NCBI GenBank assembly: GCA_964418605.1
Contig: CAYQLY010000007.1
Span: forward strand, 1 to 64,000
Direction of reading: 5' to 3'
DNA from: CAYQLY01 sp964418605
GTDB taxonomy: Bacteria > Bacteroidota > Bacteroidia > Cytophagales > Cyclobacteriaceae
DNA length: 64,000 bases
The position numbers and the translations under genes were made by a program. Positions 58,123-64,000 of this stretch are shown piece after piece (position 1 is the first letter of the stretch; the number at the start of each line of letters is the position of its first letter). The notes beneath the pieces were generated by a model. It ran no database searches. It saw only the letters and a list, made by a program, of their open reading frames with translations, and had not been told where the DNA came from.

Positions 58123-60891
58123 ATGAAAAAAATAACTATACTTACAGTTCTTGCTTTACTGACAAGTTGTTGGGTGGGAAGGCTATATGCTACACATATA
58201 CGAGCTGGGGAAATTACATGTAAGCTTATTTCTGCGACGGCTCGTTTATATGAATTTAAATTGACGCTTTATTTAGATAAAAAAAGTTCCGTTGATCAGC
58301 CTACTGCCTTGTTTAATTTTGGGGATGGTTCACTTTGTGAAGAAAAAGATTCTGACCCTCCTGTTGAATATAGTAGCGATATTCGAATCAGGACATATCG
58401 AATTCAACATGCCTATGCCTCCAATGGAACATACACGATAGGTTTTAATGGGGAAAATAGAAATGCAAATACAAAAAATATTAACGATGGAAACTCAGTA
58501 AGCCTTTCTTTTTATGTTGAAACAAGAATTGTTATTGATCCATTTTTAGGAATCAACAATAGTCCTACGTTGCAATTGCCTCCTATTGATAAAGCTGCAG
58601 TAGGGCAAGTATTCATTCATAATCCTGGTGCTATAGATCCAGATGGGGACAGTATTGCTTACGTTTCTGTAGCACCTCAGTCATTTGTAGGGTCAACAAA
58701 TATTAACGACTGCCCTACAGGTTTTCCAAGTTCTGTTCCACGTTATCGGTATCCGAATGATCCGTTTTTTGGAGGCACAAGCGAATCGGGAGGTTCGCCT
58801 ACCTATTCTATTAATCCAGTCACAGGACAAATTACATGGGATACACCTGCTCAGCCTGGTCAGTATAATATTGCTTTTAAAATTGAAAAGTTTCGAAAAG
58901 TTAATGGGCGCTATGTGTCGATGGGTTATGTGATTCGTGATATGCAAATATTAGTAGAGGATACAAATAATAAAAGGCCTAAGCTTAGTGTTCCAAAAGA
59001 TACCTGTATTATAGCTGGAACTAAATTAGACTTATTGATTAACGCTCAAGATCCAGATGGTCATCCTATTACATTAACTAGTTTTGGAGATGTGTATAGT
59101 CTTGCTAATTCACCTGCCGAATTTAAAATCAATGTAGCTCAACCTCAGCCCAGTCCAGCGCAAGGTCAATTTATTTGGAATACAAATTGTCAACATATTC
59201 GTGAGAAAAGGTATCAAGTGACATTTAAGGCCGAAGATAAACCACCAGGTAGCATTCCCTCATTGGTTGATATTCGGACATGGCAAATCAAAGTCGTAGG
59301 CCCTCCACCAAAAAATTTAGTTGCTCAGCCAACAGGTGTTAAATCGATTCAGCTTACCTGGGATCCTTACACATGTACTAATGCTGAAAAGATAACTATT
59401 TGGCGACGATCCGGATCATATGCATTTAATCCATCCGTGTGTAACACAGGCATTCCTGATAATGCGGGATTTGAAAAGGTTGGTGAAGTAGGGGTTGGTA
59501 TTACATCATTTATTGATAATAGCAAAGGTCTTAAAAAAGGAATTCAATATTGCTATCGCCTTGTTGCCGAGTTTCCGCCCGCACCTGAAACACCTTTTGC
59601 GCCTTATGTGAAAAGTCTTGCCTCTAATGAGGCCTGCGCTCAGTTGAAGTTAGTTAGTCCCGTATTAACACATGTTACAGTTGTTAAAACAAATGCAACT
59701 GCTGGTGAAATGATTATTCGGTGGACCAAGCCATTGGAATTAGATCCTATTGCTTTTCCTGGACCTTATAAATATGAATTATACAGAGGGGATGGTATAC
59801 AAGGAACAACCAATCTTTTGATTGCTACGAAAACGAATCTTGATGATACAGTATTTAATGATAAACCCCTGAATACGCTTAAGCCGTACCATTATAAAGT
59901 GCTTTTGTATAGCAATAATGTACTTGTCGATTCAAGTGATGTGGCCTCAAGTTTATTTTTAACGTATGAGCCACCATCTTGTCCACCTCTTTTAGATATA
60001 GATTCTATTAATTGTGATACATATATTCGAACAACACCTTGTGAAAATACGACATTTAAAAATACGCTAACTTGGAATACACTTTTTGACTGTAGTAATC
60101 AGATCATTAATCCTAAAGTAGCTTTAACATGGAGTAGTAATACACCTTGGATTAATGATGTATTCTCTATTTATAGACAAATCAATGGAGTAGGTCCTTT
60201 TCAACTTATTGGTACTTCTACCCAACCTCGCTATGATGATCCGATTACCTTAGGAAATACGTATTGTTATTATGTAGAATCAAAAGGAAGCTATAGTCAT
60301 TCTCTATTGAAAAATTTTCCTCTATTTCTTAATTCATCACAAGAGCTATGTACATCGCAAGCAGGCAATGCCACAGGATATGATTTGTACTATGCTGACC
60401 GCAGTGATGATACCTTGCAAATGGTATTGTTGAAAGCTAATATTCAAGCTAATACATTTGTGCATGAGCCTATTCCGCACTACGCATTTTGCTATGCTAT
60501 CAAAACAGTTAATGCGCAAGGCGAGCGAAGTAAGTTTAGTAACGTGGTATGTAATGACAATTGCCCTTATTATGAATTACCTAATATATTCACACCTAAT
60601 GAAGATGGATTAAATGATATTTTAATTCCTATTAAAGAGCCTCTTGAAAAATGCCCACGATTCGTTGACAATATTGAATTTGAAGTCTATAATCGTTGGG
60701 GGAATAAAGTGTACCAATCTACTAGTCAGGAAAATAATAATAGTATTTATATTCAGTGGGATGGAAAAACAAGCGAAGGCAAACGACTTGAAACAGGTAT
60801 TTACTACTATTCAGTCAAAGTAAAGTTTATTCGTTTATATGGCGGGGAAGAGCCTGTGTTTCAAAAAGGTTGGATTCATATTTTGCGTTAA
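58123..60891 (+). CDS. exported multi-domain protein with C-terminal CHU_C / gliding-type sorting domain, 922 aa
   Basis: I place the start at ATG 58123 (MKKITILTVLALLTSCWVGR); the upstream TTG at 58096 precedes the signal peptide by nine residues and is less likely. The N-terminal domain (about 25-140) has the ATHIRAGEI and FNFGDGS features of a PKD-like surface protein. A cadherin-like/PKD-type region (DPDGDSIAYV) and then fibronectin III-like stretches (GVKSIQLTWDPYTC, TAGEMIIRWTKPLEL) follow. The last 95 residues (IFTPNEDGLNDIL...FEVYNRWGNKVYQSTSQ...WDGKTSEGKRLETGIYYYSV, in part) are the CHU_C-type C-terminal domain associated with type IX secretion. It is predicted to be at the cell surface. 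Confidence 0.9.
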   Translation: MKKITILTVLALLTSCWVGRLYATHIRAGEITCKLISATARLYEFKLTLYLDKKSSVDQPTALFNFGDGSLCEEKDSDPPVEYSSDIRIRTYRIQHAYASNGTYTIGFNGENRNANTKNINDGNSVSLSFYVETRIVIDPFLGINNSPTLQLPPIDKAAVGQVFIHNPGAIDPDGDSIAYVSVAPQSFVGSTNINDCPTGFPSSVPRYRYPNDPFFGGTSESGGSPTYSINPVTGQITWDTPAQPGQYNIAFKIEKFRKVNGRYVSMGYVIRDMQILVEDTNNKRPKLSVPKDTCIIAGTKLDLLINAQDPDGHPITLTSFGDVYSLANSPAEFKINVAQPQPSPAQGQFIWNTNCQHIREKRYQVTFKAEDKPPGSIPSLVDIRTWQIKVVGPPPKNLVAQPTGVKSIQLTWDPYTCTNAEKITIWRRSGSYAFNPSVCNTGIPDNAGFEKVGEVGVGITSFIDNSKGLKKGIQYCYRLVAEFPPAPETPFAPYVKSLASNEACAQLKLVSPVLTHVTVVKTNATAGEMIIRWTKPLELDPIAFPGPYKYELYRGDGIQGTTNLLIATKTNLDDTVFNDKPLNTLKPYHYKVLLYSNNVLVDSSDVASSLFLTYEPPSCPPLLDIDSINCDTYIRTTPCENTTFKNTLTWNTLFDCSNQIINPKVALTWSSNTPWINDVFSIYRQINGVGPFQLIGTSTQPRYDDPITLGNTYCYYVESKGSYSHSLLKNFPLFLNSSQELCTSQAGNATGYDLYYADRSDDTLQMVLLKANIQANTFVHEPIPHYAFCYAIKTVNAQGERSKFSNVVCNDNCPYYELPNIFTPNEDGLNDILIPIKEPLEKCPRFVDNIEFEVYNRWGNKVYQSTSQENNNSIYIQWDGKTSEGKRLETGIYYYSVKVKFIRLYGGEEPVFQKGWIHILR

Positions 60892-61002
60892 AAAAAATTA
60901 ATCGTCTTCCTCTTTTTTATTCATTCGATTTGAAATGCGTAAATTTGATAAGAGTTATATCTCTAAACGAGCCCTGTTTGGGCAGACACATCGATAAGAA
61001 AG

Positions 61003-62046
61003 ATGGAAAAGAAAGATATTCGCGCCCTTTCGTGTGATGAATTAAAAGATGCTATTACTAAAAGCGGGGAAAAATCTTTTCGTGCCAATCAGATTTATGA
61101 ATGGATCTGGAAAAAATCAGCAACGTCATTTGACGAGATGACTAACCTTTCTGTTGAACTTCGGATCTGGCTGAAAAATCATTTTTTATTTCATACCATT
61201 AAGCTGGATAAAAAACAAATAAGCATGGATGGCACGATTAAGTGTACTTTTACACTTCACGATAATAATGCCATTGAAGGTGTATTAATACCAACAGAAG
61301 ACCGGGAACGGATGACGGCGTGTGTGTCGTCACAAGTGGGTTGCTCACTCACGTGTAAATTTTGTGCGACAGGGTATTTAGAACGTAAAAGAAATCTAGA
61401 ACCAGGTGAAATTTATGATCAAGTTGTGCTTATCAAAAAACTAGCTGAGGAACATTATGGAGTACCTCTTTCTAATGTTGTCTTTATGGGTATGGGCGAG
61501 CCTTTGCTTAACTATGCTCATGTTTTAAAAGCGATACATTATCTCACATCATCGGATGGGCTTCACATGTCGCCTACACGTATTACGGTATCTACAGCAG
61601 GTATTGCTAAATTGATTAAAAAATTAGGCGATGATCAGGTTAAATTTAACCTTGCTTTATCTCTTCACGCGGCTAATGATCAAAAAAGAAGTCAGATGAT
61701 GCCCATTAATGAGTCAAATTCATTAGAAGAGCTATCTAAAGCATTGATTTATTATTATCAAAAAACAAAAAACAGAGTCACCTACGAGTATATCGTATTT
61801 TATAATTTTAATGATACATTAGAGGATGCGGAGGAATTATATCGGTTTGCACAGCATGTGCCATGTAAGGTAAATATTATTGAATATAATCCTATTCAAG
61901 AAGCAGATTTTAAAAATACCACTGAGGATAGACTTGAAAAGTTCGGCCGTTATTTAGAAAACAAAGGCGTACGTGTTGTGATTCGACGAAGTCGAGGAAA
62001 AGATATTGATGCAGCATGTGGCCAGCTTGCTGGAAAGAAAAACTAA
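61003..62046 (+). CDS. rlmN: 23S rRNA (adenine-2503-C2) methyltransferase RlmN, 347 aa
   Basis: The radical SAM motif CxxxCxxC is C114-SLT-C118-KF-C121, with the GMGEPLLN segment after it. The substrate-side methyl-carrying Cys is C339 in AACGQLAGK near the C-terminus. It methylates A2503 of 23S rRNA and A37 of some tRNAs. Length is normal. It begins MEKKDIRAL and has an AT-rich 110-base gap upstream containing TAAATTTG (60940-60947), a fair -7 box but with no well-placed TTG. It abuts the L,D-transpeptidase gene with one base between. Confidence 0.97.
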   Translation: MEKKDIRALSCDELKDAITKSGEKSFRANQIYEWIWKKSATSFDEMTNLSVELRIWLKNHFLFHTIKLDKKQISMDGTIKCTFTLHDNNAIEGVLIPTEDRERMTACVSSQVGCSLTCKFCATGYLERKRNLEPGEIYDQVVLIKKLAEEHYGVPLSNVVFMGMGEPLLNYAHVLKAIHYLTSSDGLHMSPTRITVSTAGIAKLIKKLGDDQVKFNLALSLHAANDQKRSQMMPINESNSLEELSKALIYYYQKTKNRVTYEYIVFYNFNDTLEDAEELYRFAQHVPCKVNIIEYNPIQEADFKNTTEDRLEKFGRYLENKGVRVVIRRSRGKDIDAACGQLAGKKN

Positions 62047-62047
62047 A

Positions 62048-62803
62048 ATGATGATGAAATTTAAATTAGTAATAATAGTGTGTTTTCTGGGCTTACAAAA
62101 TTATCATGTAGTTGCTCAGACATTTAAAAAGAAACAATTAACCTACAAGCGTGTCAAAAAATCATACGAGGAAAAAAATAAATTTTTACAAAAATTACTT
62201 CAAGATAATAATCTAAAAACTTCTTCACTAGAGCTATATATTCGTTTGTTTAAATATGAACAAGAGGTAGAGGTGTGGGCTAAAAATAAATCAGAAAAAA
62301 CATTTAAAAAGATAAAGACATATTTCTTTTGTTCTTATTCAGGTGATCTAGGGCCAAAGCGAACAGAAGGTGACTTGCAAGTTCCGGAGGGGTTTTACCA
62401 TATTCATGATTTTAATCCATGGAGTACATTTTATCTCTCACTTGGTGTAAACTACCCCAATGACTCAGATAGAAAGTTAGGCAAAAAACCACTTGGTGGA
62501 AGTATTTATATTCATGGTGATTGTGTTACGATTGGATGTGTGCCTATCACAGACGATAAAATCAAAGAACTCTATTTGCTTGCTGTGGAAGCCAAGTCGA
62601 GAGGTCAACAAAAAATCCCTGTTGATATTTTCCCTTTTCGTATGAGTAAGGAAAATATGGATTCATTTACTGAGCAAGAAGATTATCAATCTCATATTGT
62701 ATTTTGGAAAAGTTTGCAGCCGCGTTATCAATTGTTTGAAAAATACAAAATACTTCCTTCTTTTATAATTAATTCAACAGGCTTTTATGATGTTAAAAAG
62801 TAG
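62048..62803 (+). CDS. L,D-transpeptidase family protein (YafK-like), 251 aa
   Basis: I choose ATG 62048 (MMMKFKLVIIVCFLGLQNYHVVAQ), because it yields a proper signal peptide right after the rlmN stop; an earlier start would overlap rlmN. The YkuD-type catalytic motif is in GGSIYIHGDCVTIGCVPI: the His (H156) and Cys (C164) of HxxxxxxxGC are intact. It crosslinks peptidoglycan or attaches lipoproteins in the periplasm; YafK-type members can also cleave such links. Length fits the family. It is followed by a terminator-like hairpin at 62861-62895, which is more convincing for the opposite strand. Confidence 0.88.
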   Translation: MMMKFKLVIIVCFLGLQNYHVVAQTFKKKQLTYKRVKKSYEEKNKFLQKLLQDNNLKTSSLELYIRLFKYEQEVEVWAKNKSEKTFKKIKTYFFCSYSGDLGPKRTEGDLQVPEGFYHIHDFNPWSTFYLSLGVNYPNDSDRKLGKKPLGGSIYIHGDCVTIGCVPITDDKIKELYLLAVEAKSRGQQKIPVDIFPFRMSKENMDSFTEQEDYQSHIVFWKSLQPRYQLFEKYKILPSFIINSTGFYDVKK

Positions 62804-62860
62804 ATAAATATAGATTGTAAATTATGAATAAAGCCCGTTCTGTATTTATTTAAATAAATA

Positions 62861-62895
62861 AAAACCCCAGAAACGTTTACTGTTTCCGGGGTTTT
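62861..62895 (-). terminator. intrinsic terminator, most likely of a minus-strand small RNA
   Basis: The stem AAAACCCC-A-GAAAC / GTTTC-C-GGGGTTTT (62861-62874 with 62882-62895, loop of seven, one mismatch) has a long T-rich tract on the minus strand (TTTTTATTTATTT) and a weaker one on the + strand. It could also end the L,D-transpeptidase transcript (+). Confidence 0.75.
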
Positions 62896-62942
62896 CAAAG
62901 CAGATGATATCACAAGTTAGTTGCTCCGTTTACGGAAAATGC

Positions 62943-62999
62943 CTATCCAAGCCGTGAGGCGATTATTAGTAAGGCGACGGCGAAGCTTAGGCTACTCAT
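62943..62999 (-). CDS. putative 18-aa hydrophobic peptide
   Basis: ATG at 62999 starts MSSLSFAVALLIIASRLG, followed by TAG. The middle ten residues are hydrophobic and the end is basic, like type I toxins (Ibs-type) or leader peptides in size and character, though this is resemblance only. It lies inside the candidate small RNA, about 15-20 bases after the expected 5' end. No Shine-Dalgarno-like sequence is evident, which is common in Bacteroidota. It may not be translated. Confidence 0.3.
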   Translation of the reverse strand: MSSLSFAVALLIIASRLG

Positions 63000-63019
63000 G
63001 CCGTTTTTAGTGTAAGTGT

Positions 63020-63050
63020 AAAAAATAAAAATAGTGTGATTTTTTTACAA
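63020..63050 (-). promoter_or_regulatory. predicted promoter of the small RNA
   Basis: On the minus strand: TTG (63050-63048), 20 bases, TATTTTTT (63027-63020). The spacing is right and the -7 box differs from TAnnTTTG at its last base only. Confidence 0.45.
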
Positions 63051-63057
63051 GGTACCA

Positions 63058-63097
63058 TTAAAATCACAAAAAACAAAGAGGTGCGCTTTATTTTTTT
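63058..63097 (+). repeat. direct repeat, copy 1 (about 39 bp)
   Basis: It reads TTAAAATCACAAAAAACAAA then GAGGTGCGCTTTATTTTTT. It matches 63270-63308 at all but two positions and borders the hairpin-rich element that begins at 63098. Confidence 0.85.
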
Positions 63098-63204
63098 ACG
63101 TCATGGCGAGCAAAGCGAAGTAATCTCACAGTGAGATTCAGTCGCTCGGCTTTGCCGAGTGTACTCTTACTCACTCGCGACACGCAAGCGAGTAAGAGGG
63201 GCTA
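63098..63204. repeat. hairpin-rich dispersed-repeat-like element
   Basis: Starts ACGTCATGGCGAGCAAAGCG, closely resembling the 'CGTCATTGCGAGCGAAGCGAAGCAATCTC' type of repeat seen in many bacterial genomes. It holds three stems: AATCTCAC/GTGAGATT (63122-63129 with 63131-63138), CTCGGC/GCCGAG (63145-63150 with 63154-63159) and CTCTTACTC/GAGTAAGAG (63164-63172 with 63190-63198). It is higher in GC than its surroundings and holds no gene. Confidence 0.6.
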
Positions 63205-63269
63205 TTTTTATTTTAAAATAAGAGAATTAAGAAAATTAACATCAAATTCTATTTATATGCTAGACATGC

Positions 63270-63308
63270 TTAAAATCATAAAAAACAAAGAGGTACGCTT
63301 TATTTTTT
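63270..63308 (+). repeat. direct repeat, copy 2 (about 39 bp)
   Basis: Second copy of the repeat at 63058-63097, 212 bases downstream, with T for C and A for G at two positions. The remaining sequence up to the mutase start (63309-63380) is AT-rich, with no gene seen. Confidence 0.85.
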
Positions 63309-63380
63309 AAAATAGCATATTAGTATAATTTTTTAGAAAAGTATTTTTTATGCATTATTGTTTCTAATGTATTTCAGTTC

Positions 63381-64000
63381 ATGAGGCCTAATCTTTCAGA
63401 ATCAGCGGTTGTACCTTCTTTTCAGTCAAACTATTCTTCTCGAACATCACGAACGACAGCGGAAGGCATTCCTATTCATTCATTTTATGATCGAAGTGAT
63501 ATTGATTTTTGTGAACATCTTTCATTTACAGCAGGCATAAAGCCTTTTTTAAGAGGTCCTTATGCTACGATGTATTTAGTTAAACCGTGGACTATCCGAC
63601 AGTATGCCGGCTTCTCAACAGCTGAAGACTCTAATGCCTTCTATCGAAAAAATTTAGCAGCAGGTCAGATGGGTCTATCTGTTGCATTTGACTTGGCTAC
63701 ACATCGTGGGTATGATTCAGATCACCCACGCGTTATGGGTGATGTTGGCAAAGCTGGTGTAGCTATTGATTCAGTATTGGACATGAAGATTCTTTTTGAT
63801 CAAATTCCTCTTGATAAGATGTCGGTATCCATGACGATGAATGGTGCTGTTATTCCAATTTTGGCTTTTTACATTGTGGCTGCTGAAGAACAAGGTGTTG
63901 CACCACATCAACTTAGCGGTACGATTCAAAATGATATTTTAAAAGAGTTTATGGTTCGGAATACATATATCTATCCACCTGATCACTCGATACGCATTGT
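63381..64000 (+). CDS. methylmalonyl-CoA mutase, N-terminal part (runs off the window)
   Basis: An open frame from ATG 63381 runs to the last base, giving 206 codons. It begins MRPNLSESAVVPSFQ and contains TAEGIPIHSFYDRSD, GPYATMYLVKPWTIRQYAGF, STAEDSNAFYRKNLAAGQ, MGLSVAFDLATHRGYDSDHP and SMTMNGAVIPILAFYIVAAE, all hallmarks of the catalytic TIM barrel of the mutase large subunit, including the YAGFSTAE region that contacts CoA. The enzyme isomerises methylmalonyl-CoA and succinyl-CoA using adenosylcobalamin, whose binding domain would be further right. No small subunit gene precedes it here, but the start is well supported by the family alignment. Confidence 0.95.
   Translation, partial: MRPNLSESAVVPSFQSNYSSRTSRTTAEGIPIHSFYDRSDIDFCEHLSFTAGIKPFLRGPYATMYLVKPWTIRQYAGFSTAEDSNAFYRKNLAAGQMGLSVAFDLATHRGYDSDHPRVMGDVGKAGVAIDSVLDMKILFDQIPLDKMSVSMTMNGAVIPILAFYIVAAEEQGVAPHQLSGTIQNDILKEFMVRNTYIYPPDHSIRI

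Larger units (their letters stand above)
62861..63013 (-). ncRNA. candidate structured small RNA with 18-codon ORF
   Basis: On the minus strand a predicted promoter (63020-63050), an RNA of about 150 bases and a terminator line up. The RNA can form a rod: GCCTA (minus 62992-62988) with TAGGC (62945-62941) and GCCGT (62981-62977) with ACGGC (62955-62951), with internal loops and a 21-base apical loop, then a small hairpin CCGT/ACGG (62926-62935). The exact 5' end is not fixed. I do not recognise an Rfam family. The alternative is only an mRNA for the short ORF inside it. Confidence 0.45.

Noticed and set aside
62821..63100. tmRNA, 6S RNA or tRNA in the gap before the mutase gene
   Set aside because: No tag-peptide reading frame ending in ALAA, no T-loop or CCA end, and no pairing of the ends that would fit these RNAs; only the small rod structure was found.
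63058..63308. CRISPR array
   Set aside because: Two copies of a 39-bp repeat 212 bases apart, with hairpin-rich sequence between, no regular spacers and no cas genes.

Overview
The window is a piece of a low-GC Bacteroidota chromosome, most likely from the order Cytophagales. Support comes from a gliding/CHU_C-type C-terminal domain protein, a type-B succinate dehydrogenase with a single cytochrome b subunit, Bacteroidota-type promoters (TTG, 19-20 bp, TAnnTTTG) that can be read at several places, SusD-free but CarboxypepD_reg-bearing exported proteins, the MoxR/DUF58/transglutaminase cluster, and methylmalonyl-CoA mutase. I would not name a species from this sequence alone.

Region by region. 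(1) 1-3610 is foreign in character: four gene units on the + strand separated by attC-like imperfect palindromes. For three of them the 5' boundary (GTT...) is the exact reverse complement of that unit's own 3' boundary (...AAC), which is the signature of integron cassettes. The fourth unit is cut off by a REP-like inverted hairpin pair. No integrase is in view. Its genes use GAC for Asp far more than the rest of the window. (2) 3658-11194: a radical SAM/SPASM protein, a von Willebrand A surface protein divergent from an ECF sigma/anti-sigma pair, a chromate transporter, a lipoprotein and a 2-oxoglutarate oxygenase. (3) 11271-25276: exported superoxide dismutase, two duplicated lipoprotein/outer-membrane-like gene pairs, an amino-acid dehydrogenase, anhydro-MurNAc kinase, aminopeptidase P, an endonuclease V-like protein, a very large HExxH/beta-propeller/barrel protein, fructose-1,6-bisphosphatase, ribosomal protein L19 and RecX. 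(4) 25321-36656: PBP1C, a detached nuoA, serS, rho, pheS and a tight operon (3-hydroxyacyl-CoA dehydrogenase, exported protein, ribD, free-Met-sulfoxide reductase, sugar-phosphate transferase). (5) 36689-49588: a response regulator, two large TPR proteins, the MoxR-transglutaminase-DUF58 operon, mnmD, ispF, a PaiB-type protein and an acyltransferase. (6) 49646-64000: polA, a VOC protein, the sdhC-sdhA-(unknown exported protein)-sdhB operon, a 922-residue CHU_C protein, rlmN, an L,D-transpeptidase, a repeat-rich gap and the 5' part of methylmalonyl-CoA mutase.

The least expected items are: the cassette array at the left edge; two small unlinked genes (41369-41548 and 53668-53832) that encode related lanthipeptide-like RiPP precursors with a shared leader, a GG motif and a common Cys-His-x-Cys...Cys-Pro core, each with its own promoter and terminator but without modification enzymes nearby; and a compact minus-strand transcription unit (about 62861-63050) with promoter, structured RNA, an 18-codon hydrophobic ORF and a terminator. 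The duplicated gene pairs at 12582-14902 keep an identical 20-nt overlap in both copies, which also fixes their start codons.

Most other genes are ordinary housekeeping or envelope functions. Functions given here rest on motif recognition by eye; no database search was run.
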